Assembly (NCBI GenBank): GCA_002401305.2
Contig: NVSO02000022.1
Location: forward strand, 1 to 6,770
Direction of reading: 5' to 3'
Length of the DNA: 6,770 nucleotides
DNA from: Rhodobiaceae bacterium
GTDB lineage: Bacteria; Pseudomonadota; Alphaproteobacteria; Parvibaculales; Parvibaculaceae
Position numbers and translations under genes: made by a program. Shown here piece after piece: positions 1-6,158 of the stretch; position 1 is the stretch's first letter, and each line of letters begins with the position of its first letter. The notes under the pieces were generated by a model. The model was not told where the DNA came from. It saw only the letters and a program-made list of their open reading frames with translations, and made no database searches.

Positions 1-18
1 AATATGCTGTGATGTTCT

Positions 19-37
19 CTCTGAACGAGGTTCAGAG
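19..37 (+). other. Short perfect hairpin upstream of degP
   Basis: An 8-bp perfect inverted repeat (CTCTGAAC at 19-26, GTTCAGAG at 30-37) encloses a 3-nt loop. No U-tract follows, so it is not a standard intrinsic terminator. It could be the 3' end structure of an upstream gene outside the window, an operator-like palindrome, or chance. I found no convincing coding sequence in any forward frame of bases 1-100 and no clear sigma-70 or sigma-E type promoter. Confidence 0.35.
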
Positions 38-62
38 CGGGCAATTATGTGAAATTTAGGAA

Positions 63-80
63 ATGGCACTTCGGTGCTGT
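63..80 (+). promoter_or_regulatory. C(UUCG)G tetraloop hairpin in the degP leader
   Basis: The core stem GCAC (66-69) / GTGC (74-77) closes a TTCG loop (70-73), giving the exceptionally stable C(UUCG)G tetraloop. The stem extends outward through G65-U78, U64-G79 and A63-U80. It sits 10 nt before the degP Shine-Dalgarno AGGAG (90-94). If transcription starts further upstream, this would be a 5'-UTR hairpin. No poly-U run follows, so a terminator role is doubtful. The regulatory role is inferred. Confidence 0.35.
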
Positions 81-100
81 CGGTTAATTAGGAGATACAC

Positions 101-1591
101 ATGGGTTTGAGCTTGCTGGCAAAACAATCGTTTAGAGCGGGTGCTCTGTCTATGGCGCTGTGCGTCGGAGTGGTTGGCAGTGTGTCGGGGATGAGTGCCC
201 CTGCCTATGCGAAAGCGGCCCCGGCTAGTTTTGCTGATTTGGCAGAGCGCTTGTCTCCTGCTGTGGTGAATATTTCAACTTCTCAAATGACGGAAACGCG
301 GCGTCGTGGCCCGGTTCCTGGCTTGCCAGAGGGCAGCCCCTTTGGTGAGTTTTTTGATGAATTTTTGGACCGGGATGGTCCGTCAAGCAAGGGCAAGTCT
401 GTTCCGCGCAAAGTGCAGTCTTTAGGCTCTGGGTTTGTGATCGATGCAAAGGGCATCATCATCACCAATAATCATGTGATCGCGAAAGCTGACGAGATCA
501 CGGTCAACTTCCCTGATGGCACTAAGTTGCCCGCCGAAGTTATTGGTAGCGACCCTAAGACCGATATTGCAGTGCTAAGAGTAAAGCCTAAGACTGCTTT
601 GGTTGCGGTGAAGTTTGGCAAAAGCGAAAAGTCACGCGTGGGTGATTGGGTGATCGCGATTGGGAACCCCTTTGGTTTGGGGGGCACGGTGACGGCCGGG
701 ATTATTTCCGCCATCAACCGTGACATCAATGCGGGACCGTATGACGACTTTATTCAAACGGATGCGTCGATCAATCGGGGTAATTCTGGTGGGCCGTTGT
801 TTAATATGGACGGCGATGTCATCGGCGTGAATACCGCCATTATCTCCCCTTCGGGCGGCTCTATTGGCATTGGGTTTTCAGTACCCTCAGCAATCGCCGT
901 GTCGGTTATTGAGCAATTGCAGAAGTTTGGTGAAACACGTCGCGGTTGGTTGGGTGTTAAAATCCAAGAAGTGACCGACGAGATTGCCGAAGGGCTTGGT
1001 ATGGACGAAGCCAAGGGCGCTTTGGTGGCCGGTGTCACTGAAGGCGGGCCCGCAGCTGATGCGAAGCTTGAGAGCGGCGATGTGATTGTTGAATTTGACG
1101 GACGCGATGTGCCGGAGATGCGTGATTTGCCGCGTATGGTTGCGGAGACAGAGATTGGCAGCGATGTAAATGTTGTGGTGATCCGTGACGGGAAGCGCAA
1201 AAAATTATCTGTGACGCTTGGCCGTTTGGAAGAAGCAGAAGAAAAAAAACTCGCCGACGCCAAGGATAAAGAAGACAACAAGGACGGCCCGATTACGTTG
1301 GGCATGTCTTTGTCGAAAATCGATGATGAGGCGCGCCGTCGTCACAATATTGGCAAAGAGACCGAAGGTGTGCTGGTTGTCGCTGTTGATCCGGCAAGCT
1401 TTGCTGCGACGCAAGGGTTGCGTCCCGGCGACGTGCTTGTTGAGGTGGCAAAAGAAGCCGTCTCAACGCCTAAGGACGTGAAGAAAATTGTGGCCGAACA
1501 GAAAGAGAAAGGACGCAAGTCCGTGCTTCTTTTGGTGTCGAGCAACGGAGATATGCGGTTTGTCGCGGTACGGATTGAAGAGAAAAAATAA
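101..1591 (+). CDS. degP: Do-family (DegP/HtrA-like) periplasmic serine endoprotease
   Basis: 496-residue envelope quality-control protease/chaperone that would degrade or hold misfolded periplasmic proteins. A Sec signal peptide is visible: basic start (K8, R12), hydrophobic stretch about 13-33, and a likely A-Y-A cut after residue 37. The trypsin-like domain carries the full triad: His125 in TNNHV, Asp155 in TDIAVL and Ser229 in GNSGGP. Before it lies a variable LA-loop-like stretch (about 64-104) with FGEFFDEF. PDZ1 spans about 281-375 (begins RRGWLGV). A charged E/K/D linker (377-394) leads to PDZ2 (about 397-494). Two PDZ domains match DegP, DegQ and MucD and exclude DegS-like single-PDZ forms. 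The ATG is supported by AGGAG six bases upstream and by the signal peptide starting directly. Alphaproteobacterial degP often follows hflK-hflC, but that part is outside the window. The choice among degP, degQ and mucD is not resolvable here. Confidence 0.95.
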   Translation: MGLSLLAKQSFRAGALSMALCVGVVGSVSGMSAPAYAKAAPASFADLAERLSPAVVNISTSQMTETRRRGPVPGLPEGSPFGEFFDEFLDRDGPSSKGKSVPRKVQSLGSGFVIDAKGIIITNNHVIAKADEITVNFPDGTKLPAEVIGSDPKTDIAVLRVKPKTALVAVKFGKSEKSRVGDWVIAIGNPFGLGGTVTAGIISAINRDINAGPYDDFIQTDASINRGNSGGPLFNMDGDVIGVNTAIISPSGGSIGIGFSVPSAIAVSVIEQLQKFGETRRGWLGVKIQEVTDEIAEGLGMDEAKGALVAGVTEGGPAADAKLESGDVIVEFDGRDVPEMRDLPRMVAETEIGSDVNVVVIRDGKRKKLSVTLGRLEEAEEKKLADAKDKEDNKDGPITLGMSLSKIDDEARRRHNIGKETEGVLVVAVDPASFAATQGLRPGDVLVEVAKEAVSTPKDVKKIVAEQKEKGRKSVLLLVSSNGDMRFVAVRIEEKK

Positions 1592-1605
1592 TTCTCTCTT
1601 CAATC
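1573..1605 (+). other. AT-rich hairpin spanning the degP stop codon
   Basis: GATTGAAGAGA (1573-1583) pairs perfectly with TCTCTTCAATC (1595-1605) around an 11-nt AT-rich loop that contains most of the TAA stop (1589-1591). It has no U-tract of its own and sits 15 bases before the real terminator hairpin. It may protect the transcript 3' end or assist termination; that role is inferred. Confidence 0.45.
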
Positions 1606-1620
1606 TCTAACTATTTGATG

Positions 1621-1657
1621 GAAATCCGGTGGGCTTAGGCTTGCCGGATTTCTTTTT
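1621..1657 (+). terminator. Rho-independent terminator of degP, overlapping the serB 3' end
   Basis: A 9-bp perfect stem, GAAATCCGG (1621-1629) with CCGGATTTC (1644-1652), and a 14-nt loop are followed at once by TTTTT (1653-1657). The orientation suits degP transcripts. The right arm and U-tract are the antisense of the last serB codons (residues QKEIRQ). Read on the minus strand, the same stem has no U-run after it, so it is not an obvious terminator for serB. Confidence 0.8.
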
Positions 1658-2522
1658 GTCTGTAGCCCTGAATGTAGAGCAGGGCGGTGAGGTCGCCGTG
1701 GTCGATTTGGGCAGGGGCGGCAGCCGCAACGACAGGTTTTGCGTGCAAGGCAACGCCGAGACCTGCTTCGCCGATCATGCCGAGATCATTTGCCCCGTCG
1801 CCAACCGCCATGGTTTGGGAGGTTGGGAAGCCATATTGTTTTGAGAGACTGTGAAGTGCATCGACTTTGGCTTGGCGCCCTAGAATGGGTTCGCCGACTT
1901 TGCCGGTCAGAACGCCGTTTTCGATGAGGAGCGTGTTGGCTTGGTTGGTGTCAAAACCCACAGCTTGGGCAATACGCTGAGTGAAATAAGTGAAGCCACC
2001 GGAGACCAAAGCCGTTTTGCCGCCGTTGGCGTGCATGGTGGCGCAGAGCGCGCGGCCGCCCGGCGTTTGGGTGATCTTGTTGTTATAGACTTCTTCCAAA
2101 GCGCTTTCGGCAAGGCCTTTGAGTAGGCCCACACGCTCGCGCAAAGCTGGGTCAAATGCCAACTCACCGCGCATGGCACGTTCCGTAATGTCTGAGATTT
2201 TCGGTTTGATACCTAAGGCGTCGGCCAGCTCATCGATGCATTCTTGTTCGATGATGGTGGAGTCCATATCAGCCACGAGGAGGTTTTTGCGGCGATCTGC
2301 AATTGGTTGCGCCACGACATCCAGCGTTAAGCCGTTTAGGCTTGTGCGCGCTTGTTTGATCGCTTCTTCTGGAGAGAGGTGATCAAAGGGCAAGTCGCAG
2401 GCGTGGTCTGGGCAAAGCCAATCTGCCGGCCCTGTCTGTCCTAAAGTATCGGCGACAGATTGCACTGTCTGTGCGGAGAGTGGGGTTGACGGGTTGCCAA
2501 TAAGCGTTAGGACGTATTTCAT
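1635..2522 (-). CDS. serB: Phosphoserine phosphatase (HAD superfamily)
   Basis: 295-residue cytoplasmic enzyme that hydrolyses O-phospho-L-serine to L-serine, the last step of the phosphorylated serine pathway. All HAD motifs are present: motif I DMDST with nucleophile Asp85 and acid/base Asp87, followed by IIEQE (Glu92, substrate side); motif II Ser174 in LVSGGF; motif III Lys219; motif IV GDGANDLGM with Asp242 and Asp246. The SerB cap signature RAMRGELAF is at 115-123. The N-terminal 80 residues (MKYVLTLIGNP...) match the alphaproteobacterial SerB type, which supports the ATG at 2522. GGAG (plus-strand 2528-2531) lies 5 nt upstream. It is convergent with degP (43 bp between stops) and divergent from miaA (21 bp between starts). 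Motif IV has Gly where many SerB proteins have Pro (NDLGM against NDLPM), probably harmless. Confidence 0.96.
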   Translation of the reverse strand: MKYVLTLIGNPSTPLSAQTVQSVADTLGQTGPADWLCPDHACDLPFDHLSPEEAIKQARTSLNGLTLDVVAQPIADRRKNLLVADMDSTIIEQECIDELADALGIKPKISDITERAMRGELAFDPALRERVGLLKGLAESALEEVYNNKITQTPGGRALCATMHANGGKTALVSGGFTYFTQRIAQAVGFDTNQANTLLIENGVLTGKVGEPILGRQAKVDALHSLSKQYGFPTSQTMAVGDGANDLGMIGEAGLGVALHAKPVVAAAAPAQIDHGDLTALLYIQGYRQKEIRQA

Positions 2523-2543
2523 CAGAGCTCCATCGGAAGACAG
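2523..2543. promoter_or_regulatory. Divergent serB/miaA start region with back-to-back ribosome binding sites
   Basis: Only 21 bp separate the serB ATG (2520-2522, minus strand) from the miaA GTG (2544-2546). The gap holds a serB Shine-Dalgarno (GGAG on the minus strand, plus-strand 2528-2531) and a miaA Shine-Dalgarno-like GGAAG (2535-2539, 4 nt from GTG). There is no room for -10/-35 elements. Each promoter must therefore lie inside the opposing gene, unless one transcript is leaderless. The ribosome sites are seen; the promoter location is inferred. Confidence 0.55.
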
Positions 2544-3524
2544 GTGACAGATTTGGCCGAAAATTCAGCAGCGCAGGCTCACGAGCCATTTCGCGCCATC
2601 CTTATTGCAGGGCCGACGGCCAGCGGCAAGTCTGCTTTAGCGCTTCGATTGGCTCAGGCTTATGGCGGCGAGGTGATCAATGCTGATTCCATGCAGGTTT
2701 ATAGCGGTTTGCGGGTGATTACGGCCTGTCCTAGCGGGGAGGAAGAAGCCCAAGCGCCGCACCATCTTTACCGGGTATTAGACCCAACAACTGTGTGTTC
2801 GGCTGCGATGTGGGCAGAAATGGCGCTGGCTAAGATCGAAGAAGTGGCGGCCCGAGGACGGGTGCCGATTCTTGTGGGGGGCACGGGACTGTATTTTAGG
2901 GCGCTGACCGAAGGCCTGTCAGTTATGCCGCCGATCCCGGACGATATCCGCCAACGTGTGCGCCAAGAGGTGGCGGAACAGGGGACGCTTGCCTCTCATC
3001 AGAGATTGGCCTTAGTAGACCCGGTGGTTGCCGAGCGCTTAAAACCGGCGGATACGCAGCGTATTGCCCGTGCTTTGGAGGTTTTTGAGGCGACAGGCAC
3101 GCCCCTGTCGGTGTTTCAGGCTCAAAAACCTGTGCCGCTTTTGACGGGGCCAATGGCGCGCCTTGTGCTGACCCCAGAGCGGGAATGGCTGCGCGACCGG
3201 ATTGATTTGCGGTTTGACCTGATGATGGGGGAGGGCGCGTTGGCGGAAGTGGAAGCCTTAGCACTTCGCCAGCTTGATCCTAGCCTTCCGGCGATGAAAG
3301 CGCTTGGCGTGCCGTCGCTTTTGGCGCATGTGGCAGGCGATTTGACTCTCGAGCAAGCGATCGAGGCGTCTAAAACGCAAAGCAAACAGTTTGCAAAACG
3401 GCAATCAACTTGGTTCCGCAATCAAATGATTGCGTGGAAATCGGTTTCTGCGCAACATTTGGAAAGTAATATTCCTGAAATCTTTGCATTTGTTGACAGT
3501 TTTGGGTTGACCCGTCCGGCATGA
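2544..3524 (+). CDS. miaA: tRNA dimethylallyltransferase (tRNA A37 isopentenyltransferase)
   Basis: 326-residue enzyme that transfers the dimethylallyl group from DMAPP to N6 of A37 in tRNAs reading UNN codons, the first step toward ms2i6A. Visible motifs: P-loop GPTASGKS at 23-30; DSMQVY at 48-53 with catalytic Asp48; PHHLY at 72-76; VGGTGLYFRAL at 110-120; DTQRIARALEV at 170-180; and the C-terminal tRNA-binding segment KQFAKRQSTWFRNQ at 281-294. Length is normal. The start is GTG at 2544 (weak GGAAG upstream). The only other candidate before the P-loop is TTG at 2553; no ATG is available. The 16 residues ahead of the first beta strand are polar and probably a short extension. The window ends the gene 164 bp before ilvB, so co-transcription with the ilv genes is possible but not shown. 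Confidence 0.95.
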   Translation: MTDLAENSAAQAHEPFRAILIAGPTASGKSALALRLAQAYGGEVINADSMQVYSGLRVITACPSGEEEAQAPHHLYRVLDPTTVCSAAMWAEMALAKIEEVAARGRVPILVGGTGLYFRALTEGLSVMPPIPDDIRQRVRQEVAEQGTLASHQRLALVDPVVAERLKPADTQRIARALEVFEATGTPLSVFQAQKPVPLLTGPMARLVLTPEREWLRDRIDLRFDLMMGEGALAEVEALALRQLDPSLPAMKALGVPSLLAHVAGDLTLEQAIEASKTQSKQFAKRQSTWFRNQMIAWKSVSAQHLESNIPEIFAFVDSFGLTRPA

Positions 3525-3533
3525 AGCGCTAGG

Positions 3534-3650
3534 TTGCGCCACTTTCTGCGGTATGTGCTCCCAATATTCTGCTTTTCGGCGATTCTTCTTTTTTGGATCG
3601 GCGATTTTGGCTGGGGCATGTGGATCGCGATGATTTTGTACTTCCCCTAA
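3534..3650 (+). CDS. Possible small single-span membrane peptide or leader ORF
   Basis: In the same frame as miaA, 9 nt after its TGA, an open stretch can start at TTG 3534 (or GTG 3555) and end at TAA 3648-3650, giving about 38 residues. The peptide has a basic start (RHFLRY), then a continuous hydrophobic segment rich in Phe, Ile, Leu and Trp, with one Asp (residue 24), ending MILYFP. That pattern fits one membrane span. Against it: no ATG, no good Shine-Dalgarno, and no family I recognise. Its Ile/Leu content just upstream of ilvB makes an attenuator leader thinkable, but I see no terminator stem with a U-run between it and ilvB. The 9-bp direct repeat TCGGCGATT occurs at 3576 and 3598 within it. 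It may be non-coding. Confidence 0.3.
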   Translation: MRHFLRYVLPIFCFSAILLFWIGDFGWGMWIAMILYFP

Positions 3651-3688
3651 AGCTTTGGCTGATGGGCACTAAATAAGGACATGGAACC

Positions 3689-5446
3689 ATGTCAGGGCGT
3701 GAAATGACCGGCGCAGCGATTGTACTCAAGGCACTGAAAGATCAGGGCGTTGATACGATTTTTGGATATCCCGGCGGGGCTGTGCTGCCGATCTACGACG
3801 AAATCTTCAAGCAAGAAGGTATTCGCCACATTCTCGTGCGTCATGAGCAAGGAGCGGTTCATGCCGCTGAAGGCTATGCGCGTTCAACTGGTAAGCCTGG
3901 CGTTGTGCTTGTAACTTCGGGCCCAGGCGCCACGAATGCTGTAACCGGCCTGCTTGATGCGCTGATGGATTCCATTCCTCTTGTTTGTTTGACGGGCCAA
4001 GTGCCTACCAGCTTGATCGGGAATGATGCCTTTCAGGAAGCTGACACGGTTGGGATTACGCGCCCGTGCACAAAGCACAATTGGCTTGTTCAATCAGCTG
4101 ATAATTTGGCACGCACCATTCATGAGGCGTTTTACGTTGCCACGAATGGCCGTCCTGGACCTGTTGTTGTCGATATTCCAAAAGATGTTCAGTTTGCGAC
4201 GGGGACTTATGTTGGTCCCGGGCAAGCCGGTCATAAAACGTATAAGCCGCAAGTAAAAGCCCCAACGGACGTGATTGCAGAAGCGGTTGCGATGATGGGT
4301 GCTGCCAAAAAGCCAATTTTTTATACTGGCGGCGGTGTGATCAATGCAGGGCCAAAAGCCAGCCAGTTGCTGCGCCAATTTGTTGAGATGACAAATTACC
4401 CTGTGACCTCGACCTTGATGGGACTGGGGGCTTATCCAGCCAGTGGCGACAATTGGTTGGGCATGTTGGGCATGCACGGCACATATGAAGCCAATAATAC
4501 AATGCATGATGCGGACCTGATCATTTGTGTTGGCGCGCGGTTTGATGACCGGGTGACTGGCCGGGTTGACGCTTTTGCGCCCGACGCCAAGAAAATCCAC
4601 ATCGATATTGATGCCTCGTCGATCAACAAAAACATCTTCGTTGATCTGCCTGTTATTGGTGACTGTGCGCATGTCTTAGAAGATATGATCCGGGTGTGGC
4701 GGTCTAAGTCTGTTCAAACAGACAAACCAGCCTTGGAAACTTGGTGGCGCCAAATTAATACATGGCGCGCGCGCAAGTGCTTGGATTACAAAAAGAGTGA
4801 GAAAACGATCAAGCCGCAATATGCGATTGAGCGCCTCTACGAATTAACCAAGGACCGCGACACCTACATCACAACGGAAGTGGGGCAGCACCAAATGTGG
4901 GCTGCCCAGCATTTTCATTTTGAAGAGCCTAATCACTGGATGACATCTGGTGGTCTGGGAACGATGGGTTACGGCTTGCCTGCTGCGGTGGGCGTGCAAT
5001 TGGCACATCCAGATGCATTGGTTATCGATATTGCGGGTGAAGCCTCTATTCAGATGATGACGCAGGAAATGTCGACCGCCATTCAATTCCGGTTGCCGGT
5101 CAATGTTTTCATTTTGAACAATGAATATATGGGCATGGTGCGTCAGTGGCAGGACCTTCTGCATGGGGGCCGTTATTCGCAGTCCTACTCAGAAGCTTTG
5201 CCTGATTTTGTTAAATTGGCTGAGGCTTACGGCGCTAAAGGCATTCGGGTGAGTGACCCGGCTGATCTGGATGAGGCCATTCTTGAGATGATTAATTCAC
5301 CGGTTCCCGTCATTTTTGACTGCTTGGTGGACAAAAAAGAGAACTGCTACCCGATGATCCCCTCAGGGGCTGCCCACAATGAAATGATCTTGGGCGATGA
5401 TCAGGACGGTGCGGAAATCACTGAAGAAGGCAAAATGCTCGTTTAG
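3689..5446 (+). CDS. ilvB: Acetohydroxyacid (acetolactate) synthase, large catalytic subunit
   Basis: 585-residue ThDP- and FAD-dependent enzyme. It joins two pyruvates to 2-acetolactate (Val/Leu), or pyruvate with 2-oxobutyrate to 2-acetohydroxybutyrate (Ile). Order: ThDP pyrimidine domain about 4-170 with GYPGGA (26-31) and catalytic Glu53 in RHEQGA; SGPGATN at 77-83; GQVPTSLIG at 103-111; central FAD-binding domain about 195-330 (GARFDDRVTGR); ThDP pyrophosphate domain about 390-540. The Mg/ThDP motif reads GEAS (Glu451, where GDGS or GDAS is common), and the second metal ligand Asn478 lies in LNNEYMGMVRQWQ. The C-terminal ENCYPMIPSGAAHNEM is typical of the family. The ATG at 3689 has AAGGA at 3675-3679, 9 nt away. 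The partner ilvN lies 141 bp downstream. Some annotations call this alphaproteobacterial form ilvI or ilvG. Confidence 0.96.
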   Translation: MSGREMTGAAIVLKALKDQGVDTIFGYPGGAVLPIYDEIFKQEGIRHILVRHEQGAVHAAEGYARSTGKPGVVLVTSGPGATNAVTGLLDALMDSIPLVCLTGQVPTSLIGNDAFQEADTVGITRPCTKHNWLVQSADNLARTIHEAFYVATNGRPGPVVVDIPKDVQFATGTYVGPGQAGHKTYKPQVKAPTDVIAEAVAMMGAAKKPIFYTGGGVINAGPKASQLLRQFVEMTNYPVTSTLMGLGAYPASGDNWLGMLGMHGTYEANNTMHDADLIICVGARFDDRVTGRVDAFAPDAKKIHIDIDASSINKNIFVDLPVIGDCAHVLEDMIRVWRSKSVQTDKPALETWWRQINTWRARKCLDYKKSEKTIKPQYAIERLYELTKDRDTYITTEVGQHQMWAAQHFHFEEPNHWMTSGGLGTMGYGLPAAVGVQLAHPDALVIDIAGEASIQMMTQEMSTAIQFRLPVNVFILNNEYMGMVRQWQDLLHGGRYSQSYSEALPDFVKLAEAYGAKGIRVSDPADLDEAILEMINSPVPVIFDCLVDKKENCYPMIPSGAAHNEMILGDDQDGAEITEEGKMLV

Positions 5447-5464
5447 TAGGTGAGCTGGTTGGGG

Positions 5465-5550
5465 AGCCTTTGGGGCTTTAAGCGACTGGTAAGCGACGGA
5501 TTGTTGGGGTATAAGCCCCCAAATGGCGTCGTACTGAGGCCCCTTTGGCT
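5465..5550 (+). promoter_or_regulatory. Extended nested hairpin in the ilvB-ilvN spacer
   Basis: The 141-bp gap can fold as one long stem. Outer AGCC (5465-5468) pairs with GGCT (5547-5550). A 3x3 U-U internal loop follows. GGGGCTTTA (5472-5480) pairs with TGAGGCCCC (5535-5543), including two G-U pairs. An inner GCGAC (5482-5486) can pair with GTCGT (5528-5532), and a second copy of AAGCGAC (5491-5497) could compete for that partner. The apical hairpin is TTGGGG (5504-5509) with CCCCAA (5517-5522). No U-tract follows, and the ilvN Shine-Dalgarno (AGGA, 5578-5581) is outside the fold. This suggests an RNA stability, processing or translational element. The pairing was worked out by hand; the function is inferred. 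Confidence 0.45.
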
Positions 5551-5587
5551 GATGTGGCACTGAGTGAGACGGCAAGCAGGATTGTTT

Positions 5588-6097
5588 ATGGAAGAGATAC
5601 TTGAAGAGCGCCATACGTTGGCAGTGCTTGTGGACAACGAAGCCGGGGTTCTGGCGCGTGTCATCGGGCTGTTTTCTGGGCGCGGTTACAATATTGAGAG
5701 CCTAACGGTGGCTGCGGTGGACCAAGCTGCGCATATGTCGCGCATCACGGTCGTGACCAATGGTACGCCTATGGTTATTCAGCAGATCAGAGCTCAGTTG
5801 GAGCGGTTGGTGCCAGTGCATAAGGTTGTGGACCTGACGCTGCAAGCGCCGTCTGTTGAACGGGAAATGGCCCTGATTAAAGTGGCTTGTTCTGGCGAAA
5901 AGCGTGTTGAAGCGTTGCGTCTGTCAGATGCCTTCCGGGCTCGGGTGATTGATACCACCCATACGTCATTTGTGTTCGAGGTTACGGGTGCGCCCAGTAA
6001 ACTTAACGCATTTATTAGTTTGATGAGGCCATTAGGTCTTGTCGATGTCTCGCGCACTGGAGTTGTAGCCATTGCGCGTGGACCAGAAGCTATGTAA
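5588..6097 (+). CDS. ilvN: Acetohydroxyacid synthase, small regulatory subunit
   Basis: 169-residue ACT-domain subunit that activates the IlvB catalytic subunit and usually confers feedback inhibition by valine. The N-terminal ACT domain (about 8-80) opens with [19 protein letters not shown] and [15 protein letters not shown], a nearly invariant family signature. The C-terminal small-subunit domain (about 90-163) contains EREMALIKV and the [11 protein letters not shown] segment. Length is normal for the IlvN/IlvH long form. The ATG at 5588 is preferred because AGGA lies 6 nt upstream and the ERHTL signature follows closely. An in-frame GTG at 5564 would add eight residues with no family support. 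It sits between ilvB and ilvC and is most likely part of one ilvBNC transcript. The symbol could equally be ilvH. Confidence 0.95.
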   Translation: MEEILEERHTLAVLVDNEAGVLARVIGLFSGRGYNIESLTVAAVDQAAHMSRITVVTNGTPMVIQQIRAQLERLVPVHKVVDLTLQAPSVEREMALIKVACSGEKRVEALRLSDAFRARVIDTTHTSFVFEVTGAPSKLNAFISLMRPLGLVDVSRTGVVAIARGPEAM

Positions 6098-6100
6098 TCC

Positions 6101-6134
6101 GCCGTTACGGCAAATTGAAAATGCCCGTAGCGGC
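6101..6134 (+). promoter_or_regulatory. Intercistronic hairpin between ilvN and ilvC
   Basis: GCCGTTACGG (6101-6110) pairs with CCGTAGCGGC (6125-6134) over 10 bp with one G-U pair. C6111-G6123 and A6112-U6122 extend it past a bulged C6124, leaving a 9-nt A-rich loop. The left arm alone can also form GCCG-TTA-CGGC. It starts 3 nt after the ilvN stop and ends 10 nt before the ilvC Shine-Dalgarno (AAAAGGA, 6145-6151). With no U-run it is not a classical terminator. A role in mRNA protection or in setting ilvC expression is inferred. Confidence 0.5.
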
Positions 6135-6158
6135 AGAAACGATCAAAAGGATAAAGTC

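Noticed and set aside
155..175. Cys21 in the DegP signal sequence as a possible lipoprotein site
   Set aside because: The residues before it (M-A-L) do not make a lipobox, and a standard A-Y-A cleavage site follows at 35-37.
754..1305. 183-codon open frame antisense to degP
   Set aside because: Low-complexity Ser/Pro/Thr-rich product lying wholly inside the degP gene with no motif or ribosome site; a frame shadow of degP.
3525..3688. Classical attenuator or riboswitch upstream of ilvB
   Set aside because: I searched by eye for a GC stem followed by a T-run and found none. The T-rich stretch at 3585-3594 has no preceding stem, and no clear promoter could be placed.
3681..3707. Nine-codon ORF starting at the ATG 8 bp before the ilvB start
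   Set aside because: Only 1 nt from the Shine-Dalgarno, too close to be used, and the peptide has no feature of a leader.
4094..4672. 192-codon open frame antisense to ilvB
   Set aside because: No recognisable domain, and the plus strand is a complete, motif-rich IlvB; a shadow frame.
5450..5563. 37-codon Trp- and Leu-rich open frame in the ilvB-ilvN gap, starting at GTG
   Set aside because: No ribosome site, no recognisable composition pattern, and the DNA is better explained by the nested hairpin. Its openness is probably chance.
5564..5587. Upstream GTG start extending ilvN by eight residues
   Set aside because: No Shine-Dalgarno, and the ATG at 5588 has one and fits the family N-terminus.
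6072..6158. Upstream extension of the ilvC frame overlapping the end of ilvN
   Set aside because: The added residues do not resemble KARI, and the usual MRVFYD start has its own ribosome site.
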